Assembly (NCBI RefSeq): GCF_018882085.1 | Contig: NZ_JACVPB010000005.1 | Coordinates: 1 to 64,000, forward strand | Reading direction: 5' to 3' | Length of the DNA: 64,000 nucleotides | Origin: Polynucleobacter sp. AP-Reno-20A-A9 | GTDB lineage: Bacteria > Pseudomonadota > Gammaproteobacteria > Burkholderiales > Burkholderiaceae | Shown: one piece after another, positions 56,459 to 63,563 of the stretch | How positions within the stretch are numbered: the first letter of the stretch is position 1 | Layout: each line of letters begins with the position of its first letter | The notes under the pieces: model-generated | Database searches by the model: none | What the model was told of the DNA's origin: nothing | What the model saw: the letters and a program-made list of their open reading frames with translations, nothing else | Made by a program: the position numbers and the translations under genes

Positions 56459-56486
56459 ATATGCATTCATACGCATATATTCATAC
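56459..56486 (+). promoter_or_regulatory. Repeat operator in the modB-arsR gap, probable ArsR-type regulator site
   Basis: Two copies of ATTCATAC (56465-56472 and 56479-56486) are 14 bases apart, and the arms ATATGC (56459-56464) and GCATAT (56473-56478) form an inverted repeat around the first copy. A perfect TTGACA lies at 56443-56448, so the repeats fall where the -10 and transcription start should be. Repression by the adjacent ArsR-type protein is the simplest reading. SmtB/ArsR-family operators commonly contain similar ATATTCATA sequences. Confidence 0.55.
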
Positions 56487-56488
56487 AA

Positions 56489-56833
56489 ATGGGCTCCATG
56501 AAGGCAAAGGTTCAAAAAGCGACCAAAAACTTATCTCCAAAACAGATGGAGAAGGTCTTTTCTCAGGTAGCAGCTTATTTCAATGTTCTTTCTGAGCCAG
56601 CACGTTTACGCATCATGTATGCAGTTTGCAGTGGTGAAAAATCTGTTACCGAGGTTGTGGAGATGTGCGGAACAAGCCAAGCCAATGTATCAAGGCATTT
56701 GCTGGCTCTTCATAAAGCTGGAATTCTCATGAGGCGAAAAGAAGGTGTAACGGTTTATTACTCGATTGCAGATAACGCAACGGTAGAGATGTGTCAGACA
56801 GTCTGCGCAAAGATTGCTGAGAGTATTCATTAA
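56489..56833 (+). CDS. ArsR-family transcriptional regulator of the sox locus
   Basis: A 114-residue winged-helix repressor: VLSEPARLRIMYAV near 33-46, recognition helix CGTSQANVSRHLLALHKAGI near 60-80, wing MRRKEGVTVYYSI. It has four cysteines (47, 60, 102, 106). The metal box ELCVCDL of ArsR is absent, so a thiol-based or persulfide-based switch like SoxR, SqrR or BigR is more likely, though the cysteine spacing differs from those. It may start at the ATG at 56498 (MKAKVQK), because neither ATG has a clear ribosome site. It is 33 bases ahead of soxC. Confidence 0.86.
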   Translation: MGSMKAKVQKATKNLSPKQMEKVFSQVAAYFNVLSEPARLRIMYAVCSGEKSVTEVVEMCGTSQANVSRHLLALHKAGILMRRKEGVTVYYSIADNATVEMCQTVCAKIAESIH

Positions 56834-56866
56834 TTTTAATTGGTTAACTTGTGAAGCAGAGGTCAA

Positions 56867-58267
56867 ATGACTAAGAAGCAAATTGAACTGAGCGCTGAGG
56901 AAGTCTCTGCCGTTGAGAGGCCAGTAAATAGAGCTCGCTTGGTGAAAGCGCCGGAGCACTTTATCTCTCAAGAGTTGATTGCTGATATCAATTCAAATGG
57001 CCTGGATGAAACGCGCCGTGGCTTCTTGCGTAAAGGTTTTTTATCGGCTATCGGCAGTGCGGCTGCTGGCTTGGCTGCCCCAATGGCTTTTGCTGCTGGA
57101 GAAGGTGATCCGGCAATTCTAGAGAAGCAGGAGTGGCAAACTACTTTAGGCAAGAACGTTGCAACTATGCCTTATGGTGTGCCATCGATCTATGAATCTA
57201 ATCTCATCCGCCGTGAATCCCCTGGCTTAACACGCGTCTCTGCAGCTTCTGTTGCATTTACTCCGCTGCAAGGATTATTCGGCACTATTACTCCAAATGG
57301 TTTGCATTTTGAACGTCATCACCAAGGTTGGTACAACCTAAACCCTGAAACCCACCGACTGATGGTGAACGGCATGGTGAAGAACGCTCGCGTCTTTACG
57401 ATGAATGATTTAATGAGATTGCCTTCGGTTTCTCGCACACACTTTATTGAGTGTGGTGCCAATACTGGATTGGAGTGGGGTAACGTTGCTGTGCCAACCG
57501 TGCAGTACACCCATGGCATGTTGTCTTGCTGTGAATTTACAGGCGTTCCACTCAAGGTATTGCTTGAAGAGTGTGGCGCTGATCTGAAAAAAGGTAAGTT
57601 CTTGCTTGCCGAGGGTGGCGACGGTTCTGGGATGACGCGCACCATCAATCTGGAAAGCTGCCTGGATGACACGATTGTTGCCTGGAGTATGAATGGCGAA
57701 ATGTTGCGCCCGGAAAATGGCTTCCCATTACGCCTAGTTGTTCCTGGAGTACAGGGTGTCAGCTGGGTGAAGTGGTTGCGTCGCTTAGAGGTTGGCGATA
57801 TGCCTTGGAATGCTAAGGATGAGGCAGTTCACTATATTGAGCTCATGCCAGATGGCATGCATCGTCAGTACGCATCCATCCAAGAATGCAAATCGGTTAT
57901 TACTACACCCTCTGGCGGCCAGCAATTGTTGGATAAAGGTTTCTACAACGTCAGCGGTATGGCTTGGTCTGGTCGAGGCAAGATTAAGCGCGTGGATGTT
58001 TCTTTTGATGGCGGCAATAACTGGCGTATGGCGCGCTTAGAGACGCCAGTTCTTACAAAATCAATTACTCGTTTCAATATTGATTGGGTGTGGGATGGTT
58101 CGCCCGCAATCTTGCAATCAAGGGCAGTGGACGATACCGGTTACATTCAGCCCTCTATCAAGGTGTTGCGTGATGTCAGGGGTAATCGCTCGATTTATCA
58201 CAACAATGCAATTCAGTCTTGGAAATTGGATTCAAATGGTGAGGTGAGCAATGTTCAAGTCGGTTAA
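56867..58267 (+). CDS. soxC: Sulfite dehydrogenase (sulfane dehydrogenase) molybdenum subunit
   Basis: A 466-residue sulfite-oxidase-family enzyme that oxidises the sulfane sulfur bound to SoxY. A Tat-type signal near 50-80 (RRGFLRKGFLSAIGSAAAG then a hydrophobic run to AAGEG) follows an unusually long polar lead of about 48 residues, as usual for SoxC. The molybdenum-ligating cysteine is Cys196 in THFIECGANTG. The C-terminal dimerisation domain starts near 330. Its stop overlaps the soxD start by 17 bases, so the two are coupled. Confidence 0.95.
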   Translation: MTKKQIELSAEEVSAVERPVNRARLVKAPEHFISQELIADINSNGLDETRRGFLRKGFLSAIGSAAAGLAAPMAFAAGEGDPAILEKQEWQTTLGKNVATMPYGVPSIYESNLIRRESPGLTRVSAASVAFTPLQGLFGTITPNGLHFERHHQGWYNLNPETHRLMVNGMVKNARVFTMNDLMRLPSVSRTHFIECGANTGLEWGNVAVPTVQYTHGMLSCCEFTGVPLKVLLEECGADLKKGKFLLAEGGDGSGMTRTINLESCLDDTIVAWSMNGEMLRPENGFPLRLVVPGVQGVSWVKWLRRLEVGDMPWNAKDEAVHYIELMPDGMHRQYASIQECKSVITTPSGGQQLLDKGFYNVSGMAWSGRGKIKRVDVSFDGGNNWRMARLETPVLTKSITRFNIDWVWDGSPAILQSRAVDDTGYIQPSIKVLRDVRGNRSIYHNNAIQSWKLDSNGEVSNVQVG

Positions 58268-59339
58268 TTTTATTGCTCGCTTGAGTGTATTAAGTCTCGC
58301 TGTATTGACTGCTCAGGTTTCATTTGCACAAAGTACTCAGGGCTCTACTAAGTTTCCTGGCATCGGCCGCAACGCCACACCGGCAGAGGTAATGGCTTGG
58401 GATATTGATGTGCGTCCAGACTTTAAAGGCTTGCCAAAAGGATCTGGCTCGGTTCAGCAGGGTCAGGTAATTTGGGAAGCTAAGTGCGCAAGTTGTCATG
58501 GCGTCTTCGGTGAGTCTAATGAGATCTTTACTCCGATCGCAGGTGGAACCACTGTAGATGATGTGAAGGCCGGCAGAGTTGCCTCGTTGGCCGATCGTAA
58601 GCAGCCTCAACGCACTACCTTGATGAAGGTGCCAACGGTTTCTACTTTGTGGGACTACATCTATCGTGCAATGCCTTGGAATGCCCCAAGATCCTTAACG
58701 CCGGATGATACTTATGCATTAGTTGCATTTATTTTGAGCTTAGGAGAAATTGTTCCGGATGATTTTGTGCTGAGCAATGCCAATATTGCGGATGTGCAGA
58801 AGAGGATGCCGAATCGCAATGGTATGACGCGAAATCATGGTTTCTGGAGTGTTAATGGCAAGCCAGATGTTAATGGCTCATCTTGTATGACTAATTGCGT
58901 AAAGTTTGTGCAAGTTGGATCTACTCTTCCGGACTTCGCCAGAAATGCCCATGGCAATATTGCAGAGCAAAATCGTCTCTATGGCCCATATCGTGGATCA
59001 GATTCAACCAAGCCGCCGCTTGATAAGTTGCCCGGCACTTCAGGGGAAGGGCTGGCGCATGCCGCCGATACCCATGCAGCAAGCACAAAGGGCCCAGCAG
59101 CGCTGTTTAAGAATGAAAACTGCTCTGCATGCCATGCACCTAATGCCAAATTGGTTGGTCCATCGATTGCAGATATTGCAGCGAAATATAAAGGGCAAAG
59201 TGGGGCTCAAGATAAGCTCATGGCTAAGGTCAAAAATGGGGGCTCAGGAGTGTGGGGGGCAATCCCAATGCCGCCGCAGTCACAGTTATCCGATGAGGAC
59301 AGGGCAACTCTAGTACGCTGGGTGCTTACTGGACAATAG
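58251..59339 (+). CDS. soxD: Dihaem cytochrome c subunit of sulfane dehydrogenase
   Basis: A 362-residue periplasmic cytochrome that takes electrons from SoxC. A Sec signal peptide covers residues 1-26 (ending QVSFA). Two haem sites are visible: CASCH at 79-83 and CSACH at 291-295. The region between them (about 170-280) includes the two-cysteine section SSCMTNCVKFVQVG seen in SoxD proteins. It overlaps soxC by 17 bases, and soxY starts 67 bases later after a short gap. Confidence 0.94.
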   Translation: MFKSVNFIARLSVLSLAVLTAQVSFAQSTQGSTKFPGIGRNATPAEVMAWDIDVRPDFKGLPKGSGSVQQGQVIWEAKCASCHGVFGESNEIFTPIAGGTTVDDVKAGRVASLADRKQPQRTTLMKVPTVSTLWDYIYRAMPWNAPRSLTPDDTYALVAFILSLGEIVPDDFVLSNANIADVQKRMPNRNGMTRNHGFWSVNGKPDVNGSSCMTNCVKFVQVGSTLPDFARNAHGNIAEQNRLYGPYRGSDSTKPPLDKLPGTSGEGLAHAADTHAASTKGPAALFKNENCSACHAPNAKLVGPSIADIAAKYKGQSGAQDKLMAKVKNGGSGVWGAIPMPPQSQLSDEDRATLVRWVLTGQ

Positions 59340-59406
59340 GTTTACAGAGGGTTTTTTGAAATACCGCTATATTTGATGCTAAGAGTGGATTATTAAAGGA
59401 GTTTTT

Positions 59407-59859
59407 ATGAATCAGCAGCGACGCAGTTTATTGAAATATTCAGCCGTTTTCGGCTTAATGGCTTCTGCGGGTCTTATTAGCGTAGCCCAAGCCCAAGAGT
59501 GGAATAAAGCCGCTTTTGAGGGTAAGAGTCTAGATGACGTGTTCAAAATCTTGGGTGCAGGTAGTCCAGATAAGTCTGGCGCCGTTACTTTGAACGCTCC
59601 AGATATCGCAGAAAATGGTGCGGTGGTTCCAGTTGGAATTGTCACAACCCTTAAGGCGGAGCAAATGGCAATCTTGGTTGAGAAAAACCCAAGCGCTTTA
59701 GCAGCACAGTTCTATATTCCTTCTGGTACCGAGCCTTTTGTTACTACTCGTATCAAGATGGGTCAAACCTCCAATGTATATGCTTTGGTAAAAGCTGATG
59801 GCAAGTGGAGTATGGCTGTTAAGGAAGTAAAAGTGACTTTAGGTGGATGCGGCGGTTAA
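59407..59859 (+). CDS. soxY: Thiosulfate oxidation carrier protein SoxY
   Basis: A 150-residue protein that carries the sulfur intermediates on the cysteine of its C-terminal tail. The tail ends GGCGG with Cys148 and two more glycines, as required. A Tat-like signal (QQRRSLLKYSAVFGLMA) covers the first 27 residues, which suits export of a folded SoxYZ pair on one signal. A GGAG ribosome site lies 6 bases ahead of the ATG. Confidence 0.96.
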   Translation: MNQQRRSLLKYSAVFGLMASAGLISVAQAQEWNKAAFEGKSLDDVFKILGAGSPDKSGAVTLNAPDIAENGAVVPVGIVTTLKAEQMAILVEKNPSALAAQFYIPSGTEPFVTTRIKMGQTSNVYALVKADGKWSMAVKEVKVTLGGCGG

Positions 59860-59915
59860 TCAACCCCAATCCAAATAAAAACCATTAATTAATTACTAGA
59901 TTACAAGAGGAATAC

Positions 59916-60224
59916 ATGTCTGATCCAATGCGCGTAAGAGCGGCCGAAAACGGCGGAATTGTGGATGTAAAAATTTTGATGAAGCACGATATGGAATCTG
60001 GTCAGCGTAAAGATGCTGCTGGCAAAACCATTCCTGCGTGGCACATTACTACTATTAATGTCAAAGCTAATGGCAAAGATGTATTAAATGGTCAGTTTGG
60101 TCCAGCAGTTTCCAAGGATCCATTCTTGAACTTCAAATACAAGGGCGCCAAAGGTGACAAGATTGTTGTGAGCTGGGTGGATAGCAAAGGTGACAAGCGC
60201 ACCGACGAAGCAACTGCTTCTTAA
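59916..60224 (+). CDS. soxZ: Thiosulfate oxidation carrier complex protein SoxZ
   Basis: A 102-residue partner of SoxY, without a signal peptide, exported with SoxY as a complex. It has the immunoglobulin-like SoxZ fold with VDVKILMKHDMESGQRKD near 17-34, IPAWHITTINVKANGKDV and the closing KGDKIVVSWVDSKGDKRTDE. An AGAGG ribosome site lies just ahead. soxA follows 55 bases later. Confidence 0.96.
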   Translation: MSDPMRVRAAENGGIVDVKILMKHDMESGQRKDAAGKTIPAWHITTINVKANGKDVLNGQFGPAVSKDPFLNFKYKGAKGDKIVVSWVDSKGDKRTDEATAS

Positions 60225-60279
60225 TTTGCTGGTTGAATCATTAATCTTTACTATCTCATGGGTTTTGAAAGGGTTGCAA

Positions 60280-61095
60280 ATGCAGCGTAAATTTACTTTA
60301 GGGCTAGCCTCAGGAATGATGGCTGCTTTATTAACAGTCTCATCCTCTGTATCGGCGCAAAATAGTGCTACAGACGATATTGCAAAATATCGCGAGATGA
60401 TTGCTGACGGCAACCCTTCAGAGCTTTATGAGGCGGCTGGTGAGGAATTGTGGAAAAAGCCTGCTGGACCCAAGAGCGCTACTTTAGAAAAGTGCGATTT
60501 AGGTTTAGGACCAGGCGTAGTGAAGGGCGCAGCAGCTCAGTTGCCGCGTTACTTCAAAGACACCAATAAGGTTCAAGATCTTGAGTCCCGTTTAATGACT
60601 TGTATGCAGAAGCTACAGGGTCGTGATCCGCAAGAGATGATTGATGCCCCGTTTCAAAAAGGCCCCAAGAAAGACATGGAGGCCATTGTTGCTTACGTAG
60701 TTACTTTGTCTAAGGGCGACAAAATTAAAGTCAGCACAGCACATCCAAAAGAAAAAGAGATGTATGAGCTTGGTAAGCGCGCATTCTTTTTCCAAGGTGG
60801 CCCAATGGATTTCTCATGTGCTTCATGCCATGGCGAAGATGGCAAACGAATCCGCTTGCAAGACTTGCCAAACATCACAACCCAAAAGGGTGCTGCCTTG
60901 GGTTGGGGTTACTGGCCGGCATATCGAGTATCGAGCGGACAGTTTTGGACCATGCAGCAACGTTTGAATGATTGCTATCGTCAGCAACGTTTCCCATTCC
61001 CGATTTATGCCTCTGATTTAACTATAGCGGTATCAATGTACATGGCTAAGAACGCCAATGGCGGCACAGTTGAAACCCCTGGCTTAAAGCGTTAA
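60280..61095 (+). CDS. soxA: L-cysteine S-thiosulfotransferase subunit SoxA, single-haem type
   Basis: A 271-residue cytochrome that with SoxX attaches thiosulfate to the SoxY cysteine. A signal peptide (1-27, ending VSAQ) precedes an N-terminal domain where the first haem site of dihaem SoxA is lost: Cys72 (in EKCDLG) and Cys108 remain and probably form a disulfide. The haem site is CASCH at 180-184, and the active-site Cys232 is in NDCYRQQRFPFP. The frame is open 30 codons further upstream, overlapping soxZ; the ATG at 60280 gives the signal peptide. Confidence 0.94.
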   Translation: MQRKFTLGLASGMMAALLTVSSSVSAQNSATDDIAKYREMIADGNPSELYEAAGEELWKKPAGPKSATLEKCDLGLGPGVVKGAAAQLPRYFKDTNKVQDLESRLMTCMQKLQGRDPQEMIDAPFQKGPKKDMEAIVAYVVTLSKGDKIKVSTAHPKEKEMYELGKRAFFFQGGPMDFSCASCHGEDGKRIRLQDLPNITTQKGAALGWGYWPAYRVSSGQFWTMQQRLNDCYRQQRFPFPIYASDLTIAVSMYMAKNANGGTVETPGLKR

Positions 61096-61114
61096 TGGAT
61101 AAGAGATAGAGACT

Positions 61115-61753
61115 ATGAACATGAAGAATATTAAATCCCTCTTAGCTATTGGCAGCTTCGCCTTGGTTACAGTAGTGATGCATGGCAATGCAACAGCACA
61201 GCAAGCTAATGATCCTAAATTCAATAAGATGATGAAGGATGGCTTTAAGGCCGATGGTATTGCTGGATTAGATCGTATTGCGCAGGATGAAACTCAAAAG
61301 TTTTGTTCAGACCCTGTGTTTGCTAATAGCAAGCAGGGTGCGAAAATGCGTGAAAAGATTCAGAAAATGAATATGGACAGTATTAAACAGCCGTCTGATG
61401 GCAAGTACATCGGCGATTGGAAGAAGGGTGAGGCGATTGCGCAGAGCGGTCGTGGCGCTACTTGGACTGATAAGGCTGATACCGTCATTGGTGGTGGCTG
61501 CTACAACTGTCACCAAATAGATCCTAAAGAAATCTCCTATGGAAATATCGGCCCATCTCTAACAGGCTATGCAAAGATGCGTGGCTATTCTCAAGAGGTA
61601 GTGACCTATACATGGAATCGTATTAATAATTCCAAGGCTTACAACGCATGCAGTAATATGCCGCGTTTTGCGCACTTCAAGCTCTTAAATGAGCAGCAGA
61701 TTCAGGATGTGATGGCATTGCTGCTTGATCCTGCTTCACCAGTAAATCAATAA
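61115..61753 (+). CDS. soxX: Sulfur oxidation c-type cytochrome SoxX
   Basis: A 212-residue periplasmic cytochrome with a signal peptide (1-29, ending ATAQ), an N-terminal region of about 90 residues absent from the smallest SoxX proteins, one haem site CYNCH at 129-133 and a probable methionine ligand at 182 in ACSNMPRF. It pairs with SoxA to start thiosulfate oxidation. It begins 19 bases after soxA. A hairpin terminator lies 9 bases after its stop, before soxB. Confidence 0.94.
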   Translation: MNMKNIKSLLAIGSFALVTVVMHGNATAQQANDPKFNKMMKDGFKADGIAGLDRIAQDETQKFCSDPVFANSKQGAKMREKIQKMNMDSIKQPSDGKYIGDWKKGEAIAQSGRGATWTDKADTVIGGGCYNCHQIDPKEISYGNIGPSLTGYAKMRGYSQEVVTYTWNRINNSKAYNACSNMPRFAHFKLLNEQQIQDVMALLLDPASPVNQ

Positions 61754-61762
61754 AGAAGCAAA

Positions 61763-61786
61763 AAAACAGGCCGATAGGCCTGTTTT
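61763..61786 (+). terminator. Hairpin terminator between soxX and soxB
   Basis: A 10-bp perfect stem (aaaacaggcc / ggcctgtttt) with a GATA tetraloop, ending in a short T run, lies between the soxX stop and the soxB start at 61802. It may lower, not abolish, transcription into soxB, because the gap of 48 bases leaves little room for a separate soxB promoter. Confidence 0.75.
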
Positions 61787-61801
61787 CATAAGGGGAGTGT
61801 T

Positions 61802-63532
61802 ATGTCTTTAAGTCGTCGCGATTTTTTGCAGGCCTTAGCGATTGCCTCTGCAGGTGGAATGAGCTTGCAGTCCAATTTTGTGAATGCGCAAAGTACTGCG
61901 CAAAAATTTTATGACTTACCAAAGTTTGGTAATGTCCACTTTCTGCATTTCACGGATTGTCATGCGCAGCTATTGCCCATTTATTTCCGTGAGCCTAATG
62001 TTAACCTCGGCATTGGAGCGCAAGAAGGTAAGACCCCACACTTGGTTGGTGAATACTTCTTGAAAGCAAATGGCATTGCACCAGGCACGCGCGATGCTCA
62101 CGCCTTTACCTATTTAGACTATGTAGCTGCTGCGCAAAACTACGGCAAGATGGGCGGGTTTGCCCATATGGCTACGTTGATTAAGCAAATGAAAGCAAGT
62201 CGTCCTGGCGCTCTATTGCTTGATGGCGGTGATACTTGGCAAGGCTCTGGAACAGCGCTTTGGACCAACGGTCAAGACATGGTAGATGCTGCTCTAGCAT
62301 TGGGTGTGGATGTGATGACGCCTCATTGGGAAATGACTTTGGGTGAAAAGCGCGTCATGGAAATTGTGAATGGCGATTTCAAGGGCAAAGTTTCCTTCAT
62401 AGCGCAAAATATTAAGACTGCTGACTTTGGCGACATGGTCTTTAATCCTTATGTCATGAAAGTTCAGAATGGCATTCAGGTGGCCATCATTGGTCAAGCC
62501 TTCCCGTATACGCCAATTGCTAATCCCCGTTACTTCACTCCTGATTGGACCTATGGTATTCAGGAAGAGAATATGCAAAAGACCATTGATGAGGTGAGAT
62601 CAAAAGGTGCAAAGGTAGTGGTACTCCTTTCCCATAACGGCATGGATGTGGATTTGAAGATGGCCTCTCGTGTCCGCGGTCTAGATGCAATTTTGGGCGG
62701 GCATACTCATGATGGCGTTCCTATTCCGGTGAAGGTAAAGAATGCTGGTGGAGTAACGCTGGTTACTAATGCTGGATCTAATAGTAAGTTCTTGGGTGTG
62801 CTGGATTTTGATGTAAAGGGTGGTAAGCCGGTAGATTTCCGCTACAAGCTATTCCCAATTTTCTCTAATATGATTCCAGCAGATCCAACGATGAATAAGT
62901 TGATCGCTAAAGTCAGGGCTCCGTATGAAGCCAAGCTCAATGAGAAGTTAGCAACCACAGAGGGTCTCTTGTATCGCCGTGGTAACTTTAACGGTAGCTT
63001 TGATCAACTCATCTTGGATGGATTGATGGCCCAGAAGAATGCGGAGATTGCTTTCTCACCAGGCTTCCGTTGGGGTACCAGTCTATTGCCAGGTCAAGCG
63101 ATCACACGCGAGAATCTTTTAGATCAAACCGCAATTACTTATCCATACACCACTGTTACCAATATGAGTGGTGAAACAATCAAAACGATTCTTGAGGACG
63201 TTGCTGACAACTTGTTTAATCCGGATCCCTATTACCAGCAGGGTGGGGATATGGTGCGTGTAGGTGGAATGCAATACACCATCGATCCAGCGCAATCCGC
63301 TGGTAAACGTATTACCGATATGCGTTTGAATGGCAAGTCGATTGATGCAAATAAAACCTACAAGGTCGCTGGTTGGGCTCCGGTCAGCGAAGAGGCAAAA
63401 AATGCAGGCGGTGAAGCAATCTGGGATGTCATGGAACGTCACTTGCGCGATGTCAAAGTCGTCAAAGCGGTAAAGCTCAATGAGCCAATCATTAAAGGTG
63501 CTTCAAATAACCCTGGCATGGCTCCAATTTAA
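61802..63532 (+). CDS. soxB: Thiosulfohydrolase SoxB
   Basis: A 576-residue dimanganese enzyme of the 5'-nucleotidase family that hydrolyses the terminal sulfonate from SoxY-bound sulfur as sulfate. A Tat signal (LSRRDFLQALAIASAGG) covers the first 30 residues. Metal ligands include LHFTDCHAQLLP (Asp52, His54), LLDGGDTWQGSG (Asp144), VLLSHNGMDVDLKMA and ILGGHTHDGVP. The C-terminal substrate domain begins near 370. Its start has a GGGGAG ribosome site. A DsrE-like gene follows 31 bases later. Confidence 0.96.
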   Translation: MSLSRRDFLQALAIASAGGMSLQSNFVNAQSTAQKFYDLPKFGNVHFLHFTDCHAQLLPIYFREPNVNLGIGAQEGKTPHLVGEYFLKANGIAPGTRDAHAFTYLDYVAAAQNYGKMGGFAHMATLIKQMKASRPGALLLDGGDTWQGSGTALWTNGQDMVDAALALGVDVMTPHWEMTLGEKRVMEIVNGDFKGKVSFIAQNIKTADFGDMVFNPYVMKVQNGIQVAIIGQAFPYTPIANPRYFTPDWTYGIQEENMQKTIDEVRSKGAKVVVLLSHNGMDVDLKMASRVRGLDAILGGHTHDGVPIPVKVKNAGGVTLVTNAGSNSKFLGVLDFDVKGGKPVDFRYKLFPIFSNMIPADPTMNKLIAKVRAPYEAKLNEKLATTEGLLYRRGNFNGSFDQLILDGLMAQKNAEIAFSPGFRWGTSLLPGQAITRENLLDQTAITYPYTTVTNMSGETIKTILEDVADNLFNPDPYYQQGGDMVRVGGMQYTIDPAQSAGKRITDMRLNGKSIDANKTYKVAGWAPVSEEAKNAGGEAIWDVMERHLRDVKVVKAVKLNEPIIKGASNNPGMAPI

Positions 63533-63563
63533 TTAGCTATATATCACTACACGAGATCTAAGT

